The translations under genes were made by a program, and so were the position numbers. Under the pieces are notes generated by a model that had not been told where the DNA came from, did not search any database, and saw only the letters and a program-made list of their open reading frames with translations. This document shows, in pieces, positions 17,102 through 23,488 of a DNA stretch of 23,488 nucleotides. The stretch comes from an uncultured Clostridia bacterium (GTDB lineage Bacteria; Bacillota; Clostridia; UBA1381), in NCBI GenBank assembly GCA_910585485.1, contig CAJUEZ010000028.1:1-23488 (forward strand), read 5' to 3'. Every line of letters starts with the position of its first letter. Within the stretch, counting starts at the first letter, position 1.

Positions 17102-17130
17102 ATTATATCACAAAATCCCCGGTTTGTACA
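17102..17130 (-). promoter_or_regulatory. Promoter of the rex-uvrBA run
   Basis: TATAAT (complement of 17102-17107) with a 17-base spacer to TGTACA (17125-17130, identical on both strands). The 24 bases around the -10 include TTGTGATA and an imperfect inverted TTGACA, which might be a degenerate Rex site but does not match the consensus spacing. Confidence 0.7.
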
Positions 17131-17171
17131 GCATATTTTAATTAGTATTTTTCGGTAAAAAACACATCATC

Positions 17172-17208
17172 AAAAAAAGCAAGATTGTCTGACGTATCTT
17201 GCTTTTTT
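17172..17208 (-). terminator. Terminator of the aconitase gene
   Basis: A 13-base-pair stem (17173-17185 with 17196-17208, AAAAAAGCAAGAT) encloses a 10-base loop and has A and T tracts at both ends, so it could stop transcription in either direction. It lies 13 bases after the aconitase stop and before the rex promoter. Confidence 0.88.
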
Positions 17209-17221
17209 CATTAATATAATT

Positions 17222-19153
17222 TTACGCGTTTTGTTTTGTATAATTAAGAAGTCCGCCTGCGTAAAGCATTTCCTTTTGTCTGTCTGACAAATCAACCTTT
17301 ACGTCAAAATCAAAGCCTTTTGTAACATTAGTCACTTTGACAATATTACCCGCGGCAATCTGCTTTCCTACGTTTTCAATTTTTAATTCATCCATTTGGT
17401 CAATTCTGTCATAATCAGCCTCATTTGCGAAAGTCATAGGAACAATACCCGCATTAATAAGATTTGCCATGTGGATTCTTGCGAATGATTTGACAATAAC
17501 CGCCTTAACACCCAAATATAGCGGAGCAAGCGCCGCATGTTCTCTTGATGACCCCTGACCGTAATTTGATCCTCCGACTATTATACTCTTGCCCAGTTCA
17601 AGCGCTCTATCATGGAATTTTTCATCGCATACAGCAAAACAGTATTCTGAAATCTTCGGAATGTTTGAGCGAAGCGGAAGAATCTTTGCTCCCGCGGGCA
17701 TAATGTGGTCTGTAGTAATATTATCTCCAACCTTTAATGAACATTTTGCATCAATTATTTCTGCAAGAGGCTGTGATACCGGGAAAGGCTTAATGTTAGG
17801 TCCTCTTAGAACTTCCACGCTATCCATATCCTCGGCAGCTACAGGAGGAACTATCATGTTGTCATTTATCGTAAACTTATCAGGAAGGGTTATATCTGCC
17901 GCTTTGCCAAGTTTTCTCGGATCGGTAAACACTCCTGTAAGCGCTGATATTGCGGCTGTTTCAGGTGATACAAGATAAATTTGACCGTCTTTTGTACCTG
18001 AGCGTCCTTCAAAGTTTCTGTTAAAGGTTCTCAATGAAATACCCTTTGAATTAGGTGATTGTCCCATTCCTATACATGGTCCGCATGCGCTCTCAAGAAT
18101 TCTTGCGCCCGCGTCAATCATTATGGCAAGCGCACCGTTGTTTGCAAGCATATTAAGAACCTGCTTTGAGCCGGGCGCTATGGCAAGTGAAACATCGGGA
18201 TGTACTGTCTTACCCTTTAAAATATGAGCAACCTTCATCATATCAAGAAGAGAAGAGTTTGTACATGAACCGATACAAACCTGGTCAATCTTCTCTCCCT
18301 CAAGTTCTTTGATTGATTTAATGTTGTCAGGTGAATGAGGACAAGCCGCCAGAGGCTCAAGTTTGCTAAGGTCTATTTCAACTACTTCGTCATATACAGC
18401 GTCAGCATCTGCGCTTAGCGGTGTATAATCCTGTTCTCTTCCCTGTGCTTTCAAAAATTCAAGAGTTGTTTCATCTGACGGAAAAATGGATGTTGTAGCG
18501 CCAAGTTCCGCTCCCATATTTGTGATAGTCGCTCTTTCGGGAACAGAAAGAGTCTTAACTCCTTCTCCGCAATATTCAATTACCTTTCCGACGCCGCCTT
18601 TAACAGACAGTCTCTTTAAAACTTCAAGGATAACGTCCTTTGCGGCAACCCATGGCTGCAACTTACCTGCAAGATTTACTTTTACTACTTTTGGGCATGT
18701 AATATAATATGTACCTCCGCCCATTGCAACGGCAACGTCCATTCCTCCGGCACCGATTGCAATCATGCCGATACCTCCTCCTGTAGGAGTATGACTATCC
18801 GAACCGATAAGCGTTTTTCCCGGTATGCCAAATCTTTCAAGATGCACCTGATGGCAGATACCGTTACCCGGTCTTGAAAAATATATGCCGTGTTTTTTAC
18901 AAACGCTGCCAATAAAACGATGGTCATCCGCGTTTTCAAATCCGCTTTGAAGTGTATTATGATCAATATATGCGACCGAACGCTCTGTTTTGACTCTCGG
19001 TACTCCCATTGCTTCAAATTCCAGATAAGCCATAGTACCCGTAGCATCCTGAGTAAGAGTCTGATCAATTCTGATACCTATTTCAGAGCCCTTTATCATT
19101 TCACCCTCTACAAGATGTGCTGATAAAATTTTTTCTGTTAGTGTAAGTCCCAT
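17222..19153 (-). CDS. Aconitate hydratase (short, ~640-residue bacterial type)
   Basis: Interconverts citrate and isocitrate with a [4Fe-4S] cluster, for glutamate synthesis and partial TCA function. It is 643 residues, matching the shorter aconitase subfamily (TIGR01342-like) rather than the ~900-residue AcnA. Cluster ligands Cys297 (CIGSCTNSS), Cys357 and Cys360 (CGPCIGMG) are present, as are GSDSHTPTGGG (117-127) and the C-terminal swivel domain with GGSNYGQGSSREHAA. No isocitrate dehydrogenase or citrate synthase lies beside it. A GGAGGG site is six bases before the ATG. A relaxed family member such as homoaconitase or isopropylmalate isomerase is less likely at this length. Confidence 0.9.
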   Translation of the reverse strand: MGLTLTEKILSAHLVEGEMIKGSEIGIRIDQTLTQDATGTMAYLEFEAMGVPRVKTERSVAYIDHNTLQSGFENADDHRFIGSVCKKHGIYFSRPGNGICHQVHLERFGIPGKTLIGSDSHTPTGGGIGMIAIGAGGMDVAVAMGGGTYYITCPKVVKVNLAGKLQPWVAAKDVILEVLKRLSVKGGVGKVIEYCGEGVKTLSVPERATITNMGAELGATTSIFPSDETTLEFLKAQGREQDYTPLSADADAVYDEVVEIDLSKLEPLAACPHSPDNIKSIKELEGEKIDQVCIGSCTNSSLLDMMKVAHILKGKTVHPDVSLAIAPGSKQVLNMLANNGALAIMIDAGARILESACGPCIGMGQSPNSKGISLRTFNRNFEGRSGTKDGQIYLVSPETAAISALTGVFTDPRKLGKAADITLPDKFTINDNMIVPPVAAEDMDSVEVLRGPNIKPFPVSQPLAEIIDAKCSLKVGDNITTDHIMPAGAKILPLRSNIPKISEYCFAVCDEKFHDRALELGKSIIVGGSNYGQGSSREHAALAPLYLGVKAVIVKSFARIHMANLINAGIVPMTFANEADYDRIDQMDELKIENVGKQIAAGNIVKVTNVTKGFDFDVKVDLSDRQKEMLYAGGLLNYTKQNA

Positions 19154-19186
19154 AATAATCCCTCCATATACTAAATTCTATTTAAT

Positions 19187-19216
19187 ATTTTAATACAACG
19201 GAGCATTATTTGTCAA
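19187..19216 (-). promoter_or_regulatory. Promoter of the aconitase gene
   Basis: TTGACA (complement of 19211-19216), an 18-base spacer and TAAAAT (complement of 19187-19192). An inverted repeat AAAAGCTTG-N15-CAAGCTTTT (19227-19259) lies just upstream of the -35 and might be an operator. Confidence 0.75.
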
Positions 19217-19289
19217 GCGCAACATTAAAAGCTTGTAGATACGGATATTTCAAGCTTTTCTATATGTTTAGATTTACTGCAAAATAACT

Positions 19290-19319
19290 AAAAAAAGAGC
19301 AGCTCTATAAGCTGCTCTT
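19290..19319 (-). terminator. Terminator after rhaM
   Basis: A perfect 10-base-pair stem (AAGAGCAGCT at 19295-19304 with 19310-19319) around a five-base loop, followed on the minus strand by a T tract. It ends the scfA-scfB-rhaM unit. On the + strand the stem has no T tail. Confidence 0.88.
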
Positions 19320-19322
19320 CAC

Positions 19323-19397
19323 AAATAAGGGGGTATAAACCGATTGACATCGGTTCAATGTATTTTGTGAGGTCAATAGTTATTATCTCCCTTATTT
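19323..19397 (-). other. Folded element in the rhaM 3' region
   Basis: A nine-base-pair outer helix (AAATAAGGG at 19323-19331 with CCCTTATTT at 19389-19397) closes a region holding a seven-base-pair hairpin (AACCGAT at 19338-19344 with ATCGGTT at 19349-19355). On the minus strand it lies 20 bases after the rhaM stop and ends three bases before the terminator hairpin. I do not recognise a known RNA family. It could be a 3' untranslated structure, a processed small RNA, or chance in an AT-rich region. Confidence 0.35.
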
Positions 19398-19417
19398 TTA
19401 AAAATATTCAAAATTTA

Positions 19418-19732
19418 TCAGTCCAGATGGAATAGAAGATCAAGGTCTGTTGAAACCGGACTATTGTCAGGGTTTGTTTCCATAATGTCAGCCATAAAAT
19501 CCCACCATTTCCTGTTAATGGCAGTATCAGCGCCCTTTGCCCAAAGTTCCTCGTCTTCAATCTCGATATATCCGTAAAGAACTAACGTCTCCTTATCCAA
19601 ATAAATAGAATAATTTTTACCTCCGTGTTCATGAATCATGTCCTTCATCTCAGGCCATAATTCATTATGTCTCTTCTCATATTCCTCAGCCATTCCTTCA
19701 TAAAGCTTCATTTTAAATCCCTTGTGTATCAT
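19418..19732 (-). CDS. rhaM: L-rhamnose mutarotase
   Basis: Interconverts the alpha and beta anomers of L-rhamnose. At 104 residues it matches the RhaM length, and active-site residues known from E. coli RhaM align: Tyr18, His22 (YEKRHNELWPE), Tyr41 (NYSIYLD), and Trp76-Trp77 (RKWWDFM), with the family end motif NPDNSPVS. AGGAGG (complement of 19741-19746) lies eight bases before the ATG and next to the scfB stop, leaving a 14-base gap, so it is very likely transcribed with scfB. No rhamnose isomerase, kinase or transporter is near. An enzyme on another 6-deoxysugar is possible but less likely. Confidence 0.93.
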   Translation of the reverse strand: MIHKGFKMKLYEGMAEEYEKRHNELWPEMKDMIHEHGGKNYSIYLDKETLVLYGYIEIEDEELWAKGADTAINRKWWDFMADIMETNPDNSPVSTDLDLLFHLD

Positions 19733-19746
19733 ATTCGTTTCCTCCT

Positions 19747-21120
19747 TTAATTATTTAATTTTTTATGCGCCTCAATAGCTATTGAGCATTCAAGACGCTT
19801 TTTTTCAAATTCACATGCTAATTCATACGGTTTATTTATATCTCCGTTAAAATTAAACGCGTTAGCACTGCATCCGCCGCTGCAATAAAACTTTGCAAAA
19901 CAGTTTTTGCACTTTTCTTTTGTGTAGACATTTGATTTTTCAAATTTAAGTTTTATATCCTCGTCAATTTTTCCTTCTTCCACATTTCCCATTATAAAAT
20001 CAGTATTTCCGACAAATTGATGACAAGGATAAATGTCTCCCTCTGGTGTTATCGCAAGATATTCATGTCCGGCGCCGCAGCCTGAAAGTCGTTTGATAGC
20101 GCATGGACCTTGGTCAAGATCCACCATAAAGTGGAAGAAATTAAATCCTCTTCCCTCGTCATATCTCTTTACATATTCATCTGTAAGCTTGTCATATTCC
20201 TCAAAAACTTTTTCAATATGCTTATCAGTAAGCGCGTAATCTTCTGTTTCCGGAGCAACGACCGGTTCGACGCTTGTTTGCTTGAATCCAAGATTGGCAA
20301 GATGAATTACATCTTTGGCAAAGTCAACATTGTGAGCCGTGAAAGTACCTCTGACATAATAATTATCCTGATTTCTGCTTTCCGCTAAATCCCGGAATTT
20401 TGGAAGAATTGTATCATATGATCCGCTTCCGTCTATGCGGCATCTCATTCTGTCATTTGTTTCTTTTGTTCCGTCAATACTTAACACTACATTTGACATA
20501 TTATCGTTAATATATTGTTTTATCTCATCATTAAGCAATATACCGTTTGTGGTGATTGTAAAACGGAAGTTTTTATCGTGCAGCTTTCCCTGTTCTTTCG
20601 CATATTCCGTTATTTCCTTTACAACCTCAAAATTCATAAGAGGTTCTCCGCCGAAATAATCAATCTCAATATTATGTCTGCTGCCACTGTTATTTATAAC
20701 AAAATCAATCGCTTTTTTGCCTATTTCCACGCTCATAAGACTTCTTCCACCGTGAAATTCACCTGTGTCGGCGAAGCAGTATTTACATCTTAGATTACAG
20801 TCATGCGCCACATGCAGACAAAGAGCCTTCACAACTGATTTTTTGTTCCAGTTTTTGGCAATCTCATCATAGCAGTCTTCAGAGAATAGTTGTCCGCCTC
20901 TAACAATAGCGCATATTTCGTTATAACTTTCCTCAATATCCTCATCAGAATATTTATCTTTCAAACTTTCTTTCAAATAGTCAGGACACGCATGTTCTGC
21001 AATAAAAGGTTCCAATATGTAATCAAGCATATCATACATGACATCATCCACTACGTGGACCGCTCCCGAATATACATCCATAACTATATTCATTCCAAGT
21101 TGTTTATATTTGTGTATCAC
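19747..21120 (-). CDS. scfB: SCIFF peptide radical SAM maturase (SPASM domain)
   Basis: Radical S-adenosylmethionine enzyme that forms thioether cross-links in the SCIFF peptide. I place the start at GTG 21120 (457 residues). GGAGAG lies seven bases upstream and the family typically begins MIHKY or similar; the longer open frame to 21168 lies inside a hairpin. The N-terminal region (1-90) is a peptide recognition-like part with NIVMDVYSGAVHVVDD. The [4Fe-4S] motif is Cys108-x3-Cys112-x2-Cys115. The C-terminal SPASM region has Cys clusters (CAIKRLSGCGAG, IYPCHQF, CKNCFAKFYCSGGCSA, ACEFEKKRLEC) for auxiliary clusters. It is 100 bases after scfA and 14 before rhaM. Confidence 0.97.
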   Translation of the reverse strand: MIHKYKQLGMNIVMDVYSGAVHVVDDVMYDMLDYILEPFIAEHACPDYLKESLKDKYSDEDIEESYNEICAIVRGGQLFSEDCYDEIAKNWNKKSVVKALCLHVAHDCNLRCKYCFADTGEFHGGRSLMSVEIGKKAIDFVINNSGSRHNIEIDYFGGEPLMNFEVVKEITEYAKEQGKLHDKNFRFTITTNGILLNDEIKQYINDNMSNVVLSIDGTKETNDRMRCRIDGSGSYDTILPKFRDLAESRNQDNYYVRGTFTAHNVDFAKDVIHLANLGFKQTSVEPVVAPETEDYALTDKHIEKVFEEYDKLTDEYVKRYDEGRGFNFFHFMVDLDQGPCAIKRLSGCGAGHEYLAITPEGDIYPCHQFVGNTDFIMGNVEEGKIDEDIKLKFEKSNVYTKEKCKNCFAKFYCSGGCSANAFNFNGDINKPYELACEFEKKRLECSIAIEAHKKLNN

Positions 21121-21158
21121 TGTTTTTCTCTCCATTTTCTTATTTTGCTCATATGTGC

Positions 21159-21188
21159 AGAAAATCATCGACTATATAGCCGATGATT
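21159..21188 (-). terminator. Attenuator-like hairpin between scfA and scfB
   Basis: On the minus strand AATCATCGGCTAT pairs with ATAGTCGATGATT, a stem of up to 13 base pairs with one G-U pair (8 Watson-Crick at 21163-21170/21181-21188 plus inner pairs), followed by a short TTTT. The weak tail suggests partial termination or 3'-end protection that would give more scfA than scfB message. Confidence 0.6.
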
Positions 21189-21220
21189 GACTTCTTATCT
21201 TCATTTATTCGGCAAAACTA

Positions 21221-21364
21221 TTAGTTTGCGCTCTCGCACTTTTGATTTGCAACAGTGCATGATGTCTTGCAGGCTGACTGACATGAAGTCTGACATTCTC
21301 CGCATCCGCCATGCTTTGCGGTATCCTTTAAATTGGCTTTATTAAGTGTCTGTACATGTTTCAT
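21221..21364 (-). CDS. scfA: SCIFF peptide precursor (six Cys in forty-five)
   Basis: A 47-residue precursor of a ribosomally made, thioether cross-linked peptide found across Clostridia; its biological role is not settled. It begins MKHVQTLNKANL, the usual leader, and has six Cys at 21, 24, 28, 32, 36 and 43. It was too short for the supplied frame set and was translated by hand from ATG 21364 to TAA 21221. AAGGAGGG lies seven bases before the ATG. An extended -10 promoter (TGCTATAAT) sits about 37 bases upstream. It is followed by a hairpin and then its maturase. Confidence 0.97.
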   Translation of the reverse strand: MKHVQTLNKANLKDTAKHGGCGECQTSCQSACKTSCTVANQKCESAN

Positions 21365-21400
21365 TACAAAACCCTCCTTTTGATTATATTAATTATATCT

Positions 21401-21409
21401 ATTATAGCA
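21401..21409 (-). promoter_or_regulatory. Extended -10 promoter of scfA
   Basis: TGCTATAAT on the minus strand (TATAAT is the complement of 21401-21406). The 17-base upstream position is only TTTTCT, so recognition probably relies on the extended -10. Confidence 0.65.
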
Positions 21410-21466
21410 TACTTTTAAATAAAAGAAAAGGGGTTTTAACAAATTTTTCTGAAAATTTCCAATATT

Positions 21467-21823
21467 CTATTTTCCTATAATACATCCGAGAAATCCCGAA
21501 GCAAAAATGCCGGCAATAACTATAAAAAATCGCGTATTAAAGCTTATCGAGCCATTAAGAAGTACAGATATAAGAACAATACACGCCGCAAAAAGCGCGC
21601 AAACTATCATTGCATGAATTAAAGCTTTTTTCGCTGCCGCCTTTGAAACGGCAAAAGTCCCCAAAACTACGCCGGCAACTATTGATATGTATACTCCTGT
21701 TGTGATTACATTTTCAGAAATTTGGGTGAAATAAGAAAGACACGAAAGTATCATTATCATAACAAAAGTTACTATCACAGAAAACACAGCGCACTTTGCC
21801 ACGCATTTAAAATTAATGTCCAT
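21467..21823 (-). CDS. TIGR04086 family small membrane protein
   Basis: A 118-residue hydrophobic protein with four predicted membrane segments (about 8-30, 40-60, 68-90 and 95-116) and few charges, ending GFLGCIIGK. Length, four-helix layout and position between yajC and the SCIFF genes match the TIGR04086 family of spore-forming Firmicutes; its function is unknown. GGGAGG lies eight bases before the ATG but inside a long hairpin. It follows yajC by 66 bases and is probably co-transcribed. Basis for the family name is recall of pattern and context rather than a search. Confidence 0.75.
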   Translation of the reverse strand: MDINFKCVAKCAVFSVIVTFVMIMILSCLSYFTQISENVITTGVYISIVAGVVLGTFAVSKAAAKKALIHAMIVCALFAACIVLISVLLNGSISFNTRFFIVIAGIFASGFLGCIIGK

Positions 21824-21830
21824 AAAATAA

Positions 21831-21867
21831 CCTCCCTAACATATTTACTATAAATATATTAGAGAGG
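21831..21867 (-). promoter_or_regulatory. Hairpin covering the ribosome binding site of the TIGR04086 gene
   Basis: Arms 21831-21847 and 21851-21867 form a 17-base-pair stem with a three-base loop. Both departures from perfect pairing become G-U pairs only in the minus-strand RNA, and A-C mismatches in the other strand. The 3' arm contains the GGGAGG ribosome binding site. The hairpin starts 22 bases after the yajC stop. It has no T tail in the direction of transcription, so it is not a terminator. Confidence 0.7.
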
Positions 21868-21889
21868 CAATTTTTTTATACATGTTCTA

Positions 21890-22306
21890 TTATTTTTTTG
21901 TCGTTTCAACAGCTTTTACAGCGTCTCTTTCCATCTTTATAATAGATTTTTCGTCCTGAGTTCCTATATTACCTGTTTCAATAAATATAAACTCATCTTT
22001 GATTTTTACAACTTTTCCGCAAATTCCGCCGATAGTTACAACCTTATCGCCGACCTTCATTGCGTTAATCATTTCTCTTGTTTCTTTTTCTCTCTTTCTC
22101 TGAGGTCTAATCATCATAAAGTACAGAAGCACAATAATAAGAACAAACGGTAAAAGAGTTGATATAGTGCTAACCCATCCAGGCGCTGTCTGCATAGCTC
22201 CTTGTTCCTGCTGTCCGTTTACTTCTGTTGTTGATGTTGTTTGAGTATCAGCAGCGGCGGTATCTTCACCTTCTGCGAATACGACAGTTTCTAAAATATT
22301 TGCCAT
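21890..22306 (-). CDS. yajC: Preprotein translocase subunit YajC
   Basis: Small membrane protein associated with SecDF in the Sec translocase. It is 138 residues, longer than usual (~90-110). Residues 1-45 are an extra segment rich in Thr, Gln, Glu and Ala (TAAADTQTTSTTEVNGQQEQ). One membrane segment (about 47-66) is followed by the diagnostic MMIRPQRKREKE and the VGDKVVTIGGICGKV domain. AAAGGAG lies eight bases before the ATG. Neither secD/secF nor tgt/queA, its common neighbours, are seen here; instead the TIGR04086 gene follows. Confidence 0.95.
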   Translation of the reverse strand: MANILETVVFAEGEDTAAADTQTTSTTEVNGQQEQGAMQTAPGWVSTISTLLPFVLIIVLLYFMMIRPQRKREKETREMINAMKVGDKVVTIGGICGKVVKIKDEFIFIETGNIGTQDEKSIIKMERDAVKAVETTKK

Positions 22307-22338
22307 GATTTTTCTCCTTTAACTATATTTTCCTTTGT

Positions 22339-22367
22339 ATTATACTATTAATATGATGCGATTGCAA
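22339..22367 (-). promoter_or_regulatory. Promoter of yajC
   Basis: TTGCAA (complement of 22362-22367), a 17-base spacer and TATAAT (complement of 22339-22344), 32 bases before the yajC start. Confidence 0.75.
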
Positions 22368-22392
22368 GCATTTTCTTTAATTTAAGAAAAAT

Positions 22393-22995
22393 TTATGTAA
22401 ATCTTCTCAGATTAGCCGCCATATAAAGCAATTCTTTATGTCCCGCTATAAATTTTCCATGCTCTTTAATATATTCCGCTTGAATATGATTATCTGATTT
22501 CATCGCGGAAAACTCACTCATAAGATTAATGCCTTTTTTTAGTTTGGATTCACCCTTGATAATAAAACAATATGTATTATTTAATGAATACAATTTCCCT
22601 GCTTCAATCACCTTTTCATCAACTTCTGTAATGGCAGCGCACATATCACTAAAATTATGAAAATAAAATATTTCTGTTTTTGCCGTTTCTTTTTTCTTAG
22701 CTTTGATTGATGTTACTTTACTGAATTGTTCCTTTGATATTTTGGATAACTTTGCACCCAAGCGGCTTACCATAATACTTATTCCCTCTCTTGAAGGCGT
22801 CGCTTCCACCACTACCTGACCGCTATAAGGATTAAATCCCGTTTCTTCACGTATAGTCTCCATAATGTGAAACAAAAACGCGTGAAGTTCTTTGGAATTT
22901 GGAGCAAGCTGTTTCACATCTATATCAAGATTAATTAAATCCGCAGTTGTAAGAGTAACTTTTATTTTGTCATTATTAAGTCGCTCAATTCTCAC
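22393..22995 (-). CDS. MecA-like ClpC adaptor protein
   Basis: A 200-residue cytosolic protein resembling MecA/YpbH adaptors (PF05389-like), which deliver substrates to the ClpCP protease. The N-terminus MRIERLNNDKIKVTLT and the acidic stretch around residues 20-55 match the substrate-binding half. The C-terminal half (about 108-200) matches the ClpC-binding domain, with FHNFSDMCAAI, LYSLNNTYCFII and AEYIKEHGKFI. The start is GTG, with AGGTGG five bases upstream. Competence genes are not near, so the substrate is unknown. It stands alone, divergent from the M23-like gene. Confidence 0.82.
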   Translation of the reverse strand: MRIERLNNDKIKVTLTTADLINLDIDVKQLAPNSKELHAFLFHIMETIREETGFNPYSGQVVVEATPSREGISIMVSRLGAKLSKISKEQFSKVTSIKAKKKETAKTEIFYFHNFSDMCAAITEVDEKVIEAGKLYSLNNTYCFIIKGESKLKKGINLMSEFSAMKSDNHIQAEYIKEHGKFIAGHKELLYMAANLRRFT

Positions 22996-23030
22996 AACTA
23001 ACCACCTACTTTCCTATCTATCATTTTTAT

Positions 23031-23059
23031 ATTATACTATAAAAACTTCGTTTTGGGAA
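23031..23059 (-). promoter_or_regulatory. Promoter of the mecA-like gene
   Basis: TATAAT (complement of 23031-23036), a 17-base spacer and a weaker TTCCCA (complement of 23054-23059). Confidence 0.65.
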
Positions 23060-23102
23060 TAGATATTTTGATATTTATTCTTTAAAATATATACCTGTTT
23101 CG

Positions 23103-23142
23103 CCATAATTTTAAAAATTCTTTTTAAATTATGGGTATAATA
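23103..23142 (+). promoter_or_regulatory. Promoter region of the SpoIIQ/M23-like gene, with inverted repeat
   Basis: TATAAT at 23136-23141 sits in GGGTATAATA, which also fits the sigma-F type -10 pattern GGNNANAHTR. No GYATA -35 is seen at the expected 14-16 base spacing, nor a sigma-A -35. An inverted repeat CCATAATTT-N14-AAATTATGG (23103-23111, 23126-23134) runs into the -10 and may be an operator. The promoter call is moderate; the sigma assignment is weak. Confidence 0.45.
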
Positions 23143-23199
23143 CAGAAAATTAAGGAAAGAATACTAAATACTACAATCAAACAGGGAGGATTATGAAAT

Positions 23200-23488
23200 A
23201 TGAATCAAGAACAAAAGAAAGAAGCTAAAAAGCTGCCAGGCTTTTACATAGCGCTATGCTGCTGTGTATTGGTTATAGGTGTCGCAGGTTATTTTACGGA
23301 AAGACACGCTAATAAAGCCTCAAATGTAATAAGTTCAAAAATAACGCAGGAAGATGAGGATAAATCGGAATTTTCTGCCGGCGAAAAAGAGGACTCATCA
23401 GTATTTATCCCGACAAAAACACCTGAAGCTTTAACACAAGATGATACTTCCTCTGTCTCGTCAAATAACGTAACTGAGACAACTCCTG
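23200..23488 (+). CDS. Membrane-anchored SpoIIQ/M23-like protein (3' end cut by window)
   Basis: Only the first 96 residues are present. A short basic cytosolic tail (MNQEQKKEAKKLPG) is followed by one membrane segment (FYIALCCCVLVIGVAGYF, about 15-32), then a Ser, Thr, Asp and Glu-rich linker. This is the N-terminal pattern of clostridial SpoIIQ-like M23 endopeptidases, which link mother cell and forespore during engulfment. The M23 catalytic domain itself would lie beyond the window, so the family is inferred. ATG 23200 was chosen because GGGAGGA precedes it by nine bases and the closer ATG at 23193 runs into a stop after 11 codons. Confidence 0.65.
   Translation, partial: MNQEQKKEAKKLPGFYIALCCCVLVIGVAGYFTERHANKASNVISSKITQEDEDKSEFSAGEKEDSSVFIPTKTPEALTQDDTSSVSSNNVTETTP

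Noticed and set aside
17085..17120. Rex operator at the rex promoter
   Set aside because: TTGTGATATAATTATTGACA has only loose dyad symmetry and the wrong spacing for the TTGTTAA-N4-TTAACAA consensus, so it is mentioned only as a possibility, not called.
21121..21168. Start of scfB at ATG 21168 or ATG 21135
   Set aside because: Neither has a ribosome binding site; the first sits in a hairpin, and the GGAGAG within the second feeds the GTG at 21120, which gives the usual family N-terminus.
1..23488. CRISPR array, tRNA, rRNA or transposase
   Set aside because: No direct repeats with spacers, no cloverleaf sequence, and no transposase motif were seen by eye on either strand.

Overview
The window comes from a low-GC, spore-forming member of the Clostridia. 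The evidence is a SCIFF peptide with its radical SAM maturase, a YunB-type sporulation protein, a T-box-controlled threonyl-tRNA synthetase, a Rex repressor, a TIGR04086-type membrane protein and the start of a SpoIIQ-like M23 protein. A surface protein built from InlB-type repeats and a free-standing L-rhamnose mutarotase would suit a gut or plant-fibre habitat, but that is inference. No species can be named from the sequence alone. I saw no tRNA, rRNA, CRISPR array, insertion sequence or prophage gene.

Layout. Left edge, + strand: the 3' part of a large cell-surface protein (Ig-like domain, right-handed beta-helix, InlB repeats), ending in a strong terminator. Positions 3382-3661 hold a possible gene remnant. 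From 4375 to 22995 every gene lies on the minus strand. Read in transcription order from the right these are: a MecA-like adaptor; yajC with a TIGR04086 membrane protein; the SCIFF peptide (scfA), its maturase (scfB) and rhaM; aconitase; rex, a P-loop/Asp23 protein, uvrB, a small unknown gene and uvrA; a T-box leader and thrS; then yunB, ligA, an M20 amidohydrolase and a DUF6873-like protein. At the right edge a + strand gene begins, a membrane-anchored SpoIIQ/M23-like protein, divergent from the mecA-like gene.

How the genes work together. The core is housekeeping: excision repair (UvrA, UvrB), DNA ligase, NAD(H)-responsive repression (Rex), tRNA charging under T-box control, an aconitase, and a Sec accessory protein. 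The accessory interest lies in the SCIFF ribosomal-peptide locus, where an attenuator-like hairpin separates peptide from maturase and rhaM follows 14 bases after the maturase. Two genes (yunB and the TIGR04086 gene) have Shine-Dalgarno sequences inside stable hairpins. A folded element with its own terminator follows rhaM, and an unrecognised 129-residue protein sits between uvrB and uvrA.

Start corrections. thrS probably starts at 10054, because the upstream extension is T-box leader. scfB probably starts at a GTG at 21120. ligA probably starts at ATG 7587. The surface protein has no start within the window.
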